Below are positions 60,249 to 64,000 of a stretch of DNA of 64,000 nt, one piece after another (position 1 is the stretch's first letter; each line of letters starts with the position of its first letter). The translations under genes and the position numbers were made by a program. The DNA comes from Paludibacterium sp. B53371 (GTDB lineage Bacteria > Pseudomonadota > Gammaproteobacteria > Burkholderiales > Chromobacteriaceae). The DNA is taken from positions 1,674,001 to 1,738,000 of the forward strand of contig NZ_CP069163.1 of NCBI RefSeq assembly GCF_018802765.1, written 5' to 3'. The notes below the pieces were generated by a model that saw only the letters and a list, made by a program, of their open reading frames with translations, was not told where the DNA came from and searched no databases.

Positions 60249-61882
60249 GCGAAAAAAACACACAAAGCGCCGTCCTGGACAGCGCCCACCTCGGTGACAT
60301 CCGCGGCGCATTCGGCACCATCCGGCAGGGCGATCACGCCAAGCGCACCGGCTGGTGGCATCGCCTGCGCACCCTGCTGGCCATTCTCGGTCCGGGCCTG
60401 ATCGTCATGGTCGGCGATAACGATGCCGGCGGCTTCAGCACCTACGCCCAGGCCGGACAGAACTACGGCACCAGCCTGTTGTGGACGCTGGCACTGCTGA
60501 TCCCGGTCCTGTACGTCAATCAGGAAATGGTGCTGCGTCTGGGAGCCGTCACTGGCGTCGGCCACGCCAGACTGATTCTGGAGCGGTTCGGCAAATTCTG
60601 GGGCGCTTTCAGCGCCATTGACCTGTTCCTGCTCAACGCCCTGACCATCGTCACTGAATTCATCGGCATCACGCTGGCCATGCAATTCCTCGGGCTGCCC
60701 AAGGAATGGGGGGTGATCGCCTCGGCGGTGCTGATCATGATGGCGGTCAGTACCGGCGACTTCCGCCGCTTTGAACGTTTCTCCATGGTACTGGTGCTGC
60801 TCAGCCTGTTGCTGGTGCCGCTGTTCTTCATGATTCACCCGCCCATGGGCCAGATCGCCCGCGACCTGTTCGTTCCCGGCCTGCCCGCCGGCGGCAAGCT
60901 GTCGGACGTGATGCTGCTGATCATTGCCATCGTCGGCACCACCATCGCTCCCTGGCAGCTGTTTTTCCAGCAAAGCTACGTCATCGACAAGCGCATCACC
61001 CCGCGTTTCATCAAATATGAGCGTGCCGACCTGTGGCTCGGCATCATCCTGGTCCTCATCGGCGCCATCGCCATTATCAGCTTTACCGCCGGTATCTTTG
61101 CCGGCAAGCCGGAGTTCGGCAACTTCCAGGACACGGGGGCCGTCGCTGCCGGCCTTGCCCACTACCACAGCCCGCTGGCAGGCATCCTGTTCGCCATCGC
61201 CCTGATTGACGCCAGCCTGATCGGGGCCAGTGCCGTGTCACTGTCAACCGCCTACGCCCTGGCAGACGTGATGAGCATGAAACACTCGCTGCACCGCAAA
61301 CCCGGTGATGCCAAGGCCTTCTATGCCGTGTACTTCCTGCTGATTGCCGCGGCGGCCGCCCTGGTACTGATCCCCGGCGTCCCGCTGGGCCTGCTGACCA
61401 ATGCGGTACAGACGCTGGCCGGCGTCCTGCTGCCTTCGGCAACCGTATTCCTGCTGATTCTGTGTAACGACAAGGATGTACTCGGCCCGTGGGTCAACAG
61501 CAACCGGACCAACCTCTTTACCGCCCTGATCGTTGCGGCGCTGGTCATTCTGTCCATCATCCTGACAGCCTCGGTCCTGTGGCCGACGATCAGCGGCGAA
61601 ACCATCACCGAGATTCTGGTTGGCGGCGGGGTCATGGCCCTGCTGGTCGTCGTGGCGTCACAGGTGCTGCGCCTGCGCAAGGAGGCCGAGCATGGCGCCG
61701 GCCGCCTCACGGCAGCCGGCCGGCAAGACTCCGGCAACTGGCGCATGCCGCCGCTGCACAAATTGCCGGCCATGCGCCTGTCCAGAAGCAACAAGCTGTG
61801 GATGGCCGTGCTGCGCGGTTATCTGGTGCTGGCCGTGCTGATGGTGATCTACAAAGTGTTTGAAGTCGCCATGGGTGGCTGA
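60245..61882 (+). CDS. Nramp-related divalent metal transporter, probably Mg2+ type (NRMT-like)
   Basis: A 545-residue polytopic transporter of the Nramp fold. In TM1 the metal-site motif DPGN of Mn2+/Fe2+ Nramps is DAGG here (GPGLIVMVGDNDAGGFSTY, Asp60 kept, Asn replaced by Gly63). In TM6 the conserved Met is Ala235 and the His is Trp237 (IVGTTIAPWQLFFQQSYV). Loss of that Met is known to widen selectivity toward alkaline-earth ions, and Nramp-related Mg2+ transporters share this change. Eleven or more hydrophobic segments are visible, and a 55-residue basic cytoplasmic loop precedes the last one. It follows a leader ORF with ATGA overlap. Mg2+ as substrate is inference. Confidence 0.82.
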   Translation: MSEKNTQSAVLDSAHLGDIRGAFGTIRQGDHAKRTGWWHRLRTLLAILGPGLIVMVGDNDAGGFSTYAQAGQNYGTSLLWTLALLIPVLYVNQEMVLRLGAVTGVGHARLILERFGKFWGAFSAIDLFLLNALTIVTEFIGITLAMQFLGLPKEWGVIASAVLIMMAVSTGDFRRFERFSMVLVLLSLLLVPLFFMIHPPMGQIARDLFVPGLPAGGKLSDVMLLIIAIVGTTIAPWQLFFQQSYVIDKRITPRFIKYERADLWLGIILVLIGAIAIISFTAGIFAGKPEFGNFQDTGAVAAGLAHYHSPLAGILFAIALIDASLIGASAVSLSTAYALADVMSMKHSLHRKPGDAKAFYAVYFLLIAAAAALVLIPGVPLGLLTNAVQTLAGVLLPSATVFLLILCNDKDVLGPWVNSNRTNLFTALIVAALVILSIILTASVLWPTISGETITEILVGGGVMALLVVVASQVLRLRKEAEHGAGRLTAAGRQDSGNWRMPPLHKLPAMRLSRSNKLWMAVLRGYLVLAVLMVIYKVFEVAMGG

Positions 61883-61892
61883 GGTCGCAAAC

Positions 61893-61919
61893 GGCCGGTC
61901 GAGCCGAACTCGACCGGCC
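61893..61919 (+). other. Strong stem-loop after the transporter gene
   Basis: GGCCGGTCGAG (61893-61903) and CTCGACCGGCC (61909-61919) form a perfect 11-bp stem over 5 bases. No T-tract follows; the ribosome binding site of the next gene begins about 10 bases later, so it may cut down rather than stop readthrough. Confidence 0.65.
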
Positions 61920-61941
61920 CTGACAAGGAAAGGAGTGTGTC

Positions 61942-62628
61942 ATGTGGACCAATCAACCGCAGGCACCTTGTGATACGCATTTGCAGGCACGCCTCCGGCA
62001 ACAGCTGGCGCATTGGTTGCAGAGCGGCCGGGGCAGCCACCCGATGGCGCTGGAGCGTGACCGGCTGGTGGCCCGCTTTCTCAAATACCGCATCGAGAGC
62101 CGGCTGATTCCCTTGCGCGATATGCAGGGACGCGCTGCCGGCACCCTGGCCCGCAGCTGGATCGGCACCCCCGATGGCCGCTCGCTGGACGGACAGACGC
62201 TGCGCCTTATCCTGCGTCACGATGCCGCGGCACAACGCGCGCTTCAGGCGCTGTGGCAGCAACTGCATGCCTGCAACTACTTTTTGCTGGCAGAGCGGCA
62301 AGGTCCGCTGCACCTGCCTCTGCAGCCTGGCGAGCAGGCCCTGGAAGCCACCACCACCCTGCAGCAGCTCGGCTTGAGTGCGCGTCATGTGGCGGTGGTG
62401 ATTGAACCGCAATGCGAGCCAGCCGCCAGCTTTCAGCGCCAGGGGCTGCATGTGGGCATCAGTCTGGCGCGTGAAACCTGGGGCAGTGAACTGCCACAGG
62501 ATCTGCATGCCGGTTTTGTGCATCTTCAGCCCCAGCGCTGGGCGGCGCAACAGCTGAACAGCCTGCAGCGCTGGGCACAGCAGCATGCTGCCCGCATCAT
62601 TCGCCACGGGGCACTGCTCTGTGCCTGA
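61942..62628 (+). CDS. Protein of unknown function, possibly a degenerate EAL-like domain
   Basis: A 228-residue soluble protein with a strong ribosome binding site (AAGGAG, 7 bases before the ATG). The pattern FLKYRIESRLIPLRDMQGRA, then TLQQLGLSARHVAVVIEPQ, then QGLHVGISLARETWGSEL and AGFVHLQPQRW resembles, in order, the strands of an EAL fold (substrate-proximal strand, E-x-T-E-like strand, D-D-F-G-like loop), but none of the catalytic acidic residues is kept. If so it would be a non-catalytic c-di-GMP-related or scaffold domain. It is downstream of the transporter and may be cotranscribed. Function otherwise unknown. Confidence 0.6.
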   Translation: MWTNQPQAPCDTHLQARLRQQLAHWLQSGRGSHPMALERDRLVARFLKYRIESRLIPLRDMQGRAAGTLARSWIGTPDGRSLDGQTLRLILRHDAAAQRALQALWQQLHACNYFLLAERQGPLHLPLQPGEQALEATTTLQQLGLSARHVAVVIEPQCEPAASFQRQGLHVGISLARETWGSELPQDLHAGFVHLQPQRWAAQQLNSLQRWAQQHAARIIRHGALLCA

Positions 62629-62664
62629 GTCTGGACGCGTGGTGGCGTTGCGCTGGCAGCGCCA

Positions 62665-62994
62665 TTACTCGCCCGGCACCCTGTCTGCCGACAGACCGTA
62701 TTCGATCGGCGTCAATACATAAAAAACATTGACCTGATGGCTGGCCAGCAAGGCGAACATGGCATCGACCTCCGCCTGAGTCACCGCCATGGTGATTTCC
62801 TGCGGCTGACCGGACAATTCAAAGAAGTGACTGGCCTGGATATGACCACTGCGACCGAAGCCTTCGCTGGCGGTTTGCAGGGTGGCGCCTTTCAGCCCAA
62901 GCTGGCGCGCCTGCTGCAGCAGCCATTGCGCCAGAGGCAAACCGTGCTGCAAGCGGTCTTGTTGGGTATAGAACGTCAGTTGATAGCCACGCAT
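62665..62994 (-). CDS. DUF190-family PII-like protein
   Basis: A 109-residue protein. RGYQLTFYTQQDRLQHGLPL, QQARQLGLKGATLQTASEGF and the HIQASHFFELSGQPQEIT block match DUF190, a PII/GlnB-like fold often found beside fluoride channels or other transporters; no crcB is adjacent here. The ATG at 62994 has GGAGG 7 bases upstream. It follows the AraC-type regulator gene by 46 bases on the same strand. Confidence 0.88.
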   Translation of the reverse strand: MRGYQLTFYTQQDRLQHGLPLAQWLLQQARQLGLKGATLQTASEGFGRSGHIQASHFFELSGQPQEITMAVTQAEVDAMFALLASHQVNVFYVLTPIEYGLSADRVPGE

Positions 62995-63040
62995 GACAAG
63001 CCCTCCGTTTGATCCATCCATTCTAGCCACAGCGGATGCA

Positions 63041-63997
63041 TCATGGGGCGTTCTGTCCCGGCACAGCAGCGAATGCCTGACGCCATTGCTGTGGCGACAC
63101 ACCAAATCGCTGGCGAAAGTGCTGCCGCAGTGAGGCCGCGCCGGCAAAGCCGACCTGCAGGGCCACGGCCTCAACACTGAGGGTGCGCCGCTCAAGCAGG
63201 CGTTGCGCCTGCCCCAGGCGCTCATTCAGCAACCACGCCCCGACCGTGGTACCCGTCAGGCGACGGAAATGACGGGTAAAGGTACGGCGGCTCATCAACA
63301 CCCGCGACGCCAGGCTGTCGAGCGTATGCGGTTCGGCAAGGTGTGCCCGCACCCAGTCGATCAGCCCGCTGAGCCGCATATCCCCTTCGGCACGCGGCAA
63401 GGGCTGTTCGATGAACTGCGCCTGCCCGCCCTGGCGCTGCGGGGATAACACCAGGCGCCGGGCAACGCTATTGGCTCGTTCGGCGCCGATCATTTGCCGC
63501 AGCAGATGCAGGCAGCAATCCAGCCCGGCGGCGGTGCCGGCGGAGGTCACCACCTGACCTTCATCGACATACAACACCCGCTCATCCAGTACCACTTGCG
63601 GAAATCGCCGGGCAAACTCCTCGGCGCAGGCCCAGTGCGTACTGGCGCGCAGACCATCCAGCACGCCGGCATGCGCCAGCACAAAGGCCCCCAGGCACAG
63701 GCCAACCAGTCGTGCACCACGCCCGTGCGCCTGGCGCAGGGCTGCCAGCAGGCTGGCCGAAGGCAGGACCTCAGGGTCCCAGCTGGGCACAATGATCATG
63801 TCGGCCTGCACCAGCACCGACAGGTCATGCTCGACACCCAGCGCCAGACCGACCGAAGTATCAAGCAAGCCCGGGCTCTCGGCGCACACCTGCAGCACCC
63901 AGTCATCCGCCTGGGTGCGCATGTCACCGAACACCACGCAGGGCACAGAAAGGTGGAACGGGCTGATCCCGGGGAAAGCCAGCACGGCAATACGCAT
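63041..63997 (-). CDS. GlxA-type AraC regulator with DJ-1/PfpI domain
   Basis: A 318-residue regulator, complete to 3 bases from the window end. The N-terminal DJ-1/PfpI-like domain (RIAVLAFPGISPFHLSVPCV, GARLVGLCLGAFVLAHAGVL, VVTSAGTAAGLDCCLHLL) is followed by an AraC double helix-turn-helix: DSLASRVLMSRRTFTRHFRR and AVALQVGFAGAASLRQHFRQ. This is the FtrA/GlxA layout. The effector is unknown; the DUF190 gene downstream is the nearest possible target. Upstream promoter sequence lies outside the window. Confidence 0.88.
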   Translation of the reverse strand: MRIAVLAFPGISPFHLSVPCVVFGDMRTQADDWVLQVCAESPGLLDTSVGLALGVEHDLSVLVQADMIIVPSWDPEVLPSASLLAALRQAHGRGARLVGLCLGAFVLAHAGVLDGLRASTHWACAEEFARRFPQVVLDERVLYVDEGQVVTSAGTAAGLDCCLHLLRQMIGAERANSVARRLVLSPQRQGGQAQFIEQPLPRAEGDMRLSGLIDWVRAHLAEPHTLDSLASRVLMSRRTFTRHFRRLTGTTVGAWLLNERLGQAQRLLERRTLSVEAVALQVGFAGAASLRQHFRQRFGVSPQQWRQAFAAVPGQNAP

Positions 63998-64000
63998 CGT

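Noticed and set aside
1-64000. CRISPR arrays, insertion sequences, prophage genes and replication origins
   Set aside because: No regularly spaced direct repeats, transposase motifs, phage structural genes or clustered DnaA boxes were seen.

Overview
The window looks like core chromosome of a high-G+C betaproteobacterium, most likely of the Neisseriales (Chromobacteriaceae-like). This rests on gene content and order: a ribE-ribB/X-ribH-nusB-thiL-pgpA cluster, lptFG next to pepA-holC, cbb3-oxidase assembly genes, nadK-recN, typA, and one clear tRNA-Ser. Species-level placement is inference. Almost all of the sequence is coding, and nothing resembles a prophage, insertion sequence or CRISPR array.

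Layout. 1-6782: a three-gene RND efflux operon in the unusual order outer-membrane factor, adaptor, pump, with a divergent TetR regulator and a perfect palindrome between them. 6785-8179: a lower-G+C island with a double-glycine-leader bacteriocin-like peptide, a small membrane protein that could be its immunity factor, and an ArfA-like ribosome-rescue gene with an intrinsic terminator inside its reading frame. 8222-16632: a GNAT, a YdeP-type molybdoenzyme, two tandem alpha/beta hydrolases with cysteine in the nucleophile position, a DUF1615 lipoprotein, a secreted gluzincin and an atypical SDR. 16729-25523: LysR, BipA, a quinone oxidoreductase, ccoI-ccoS and an LplT-like transporter. 25640-35308: dusC, a degenerate HD-GYP protein, DUF1653, msrA, a K+ channel, a CHASE/PAS kinase with a FixJ-like regulator, nadK, recN and tRNA-Ser(UGA). 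35532-44530: a ToxR/ToxS-like pair, a NemR-like regulator, a CsaA-like protein, an enoyl-CoA hydratase, a lysozyme-inhibitor-like protein, fpr, a cobalamin adenosyltransferase, a large acidic repeat protein, holC and pepA. 44710-56601: lptFG, glnD, a histidine phosphatase, a ribbon-helix-helix-like protein, a diguanylate cyclase, then the riboflavin/thiamine/phospholipid cluster. 56734-64000: nrdDG behind overlapping NrdR-like and FNR-like sites, a 770-base leader with coupled small ORFs feeding an Nramp-related (probably Mg2+) transporter, a DUF190 protein and an AraC-type regulator.

How the genes work together. ccoIS with FNR-like control of nrdDG points to life across oxic and anoxic conditions. 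The rib genes supply flavin for fpr and the flavin-dependent dihydrouridine synthase. LptF/G and PgpA serve the envelope. TetR/RND, NemR and MsrA form a stress-defence layer.

The most novel-looking parts are the bacteriocin/immunity candidate (6785-7464), the ArfA-like gene with a built-in terminator (8018-8179), the uORF cascade with a C10 tract upstream of the Nramp-related transporter (59473-60248), and the acidic scaffold protein with seven copies of an IPELTLDDVL-like motif (40454-42550). All functional statements come from reading the sequence; no database search was run.
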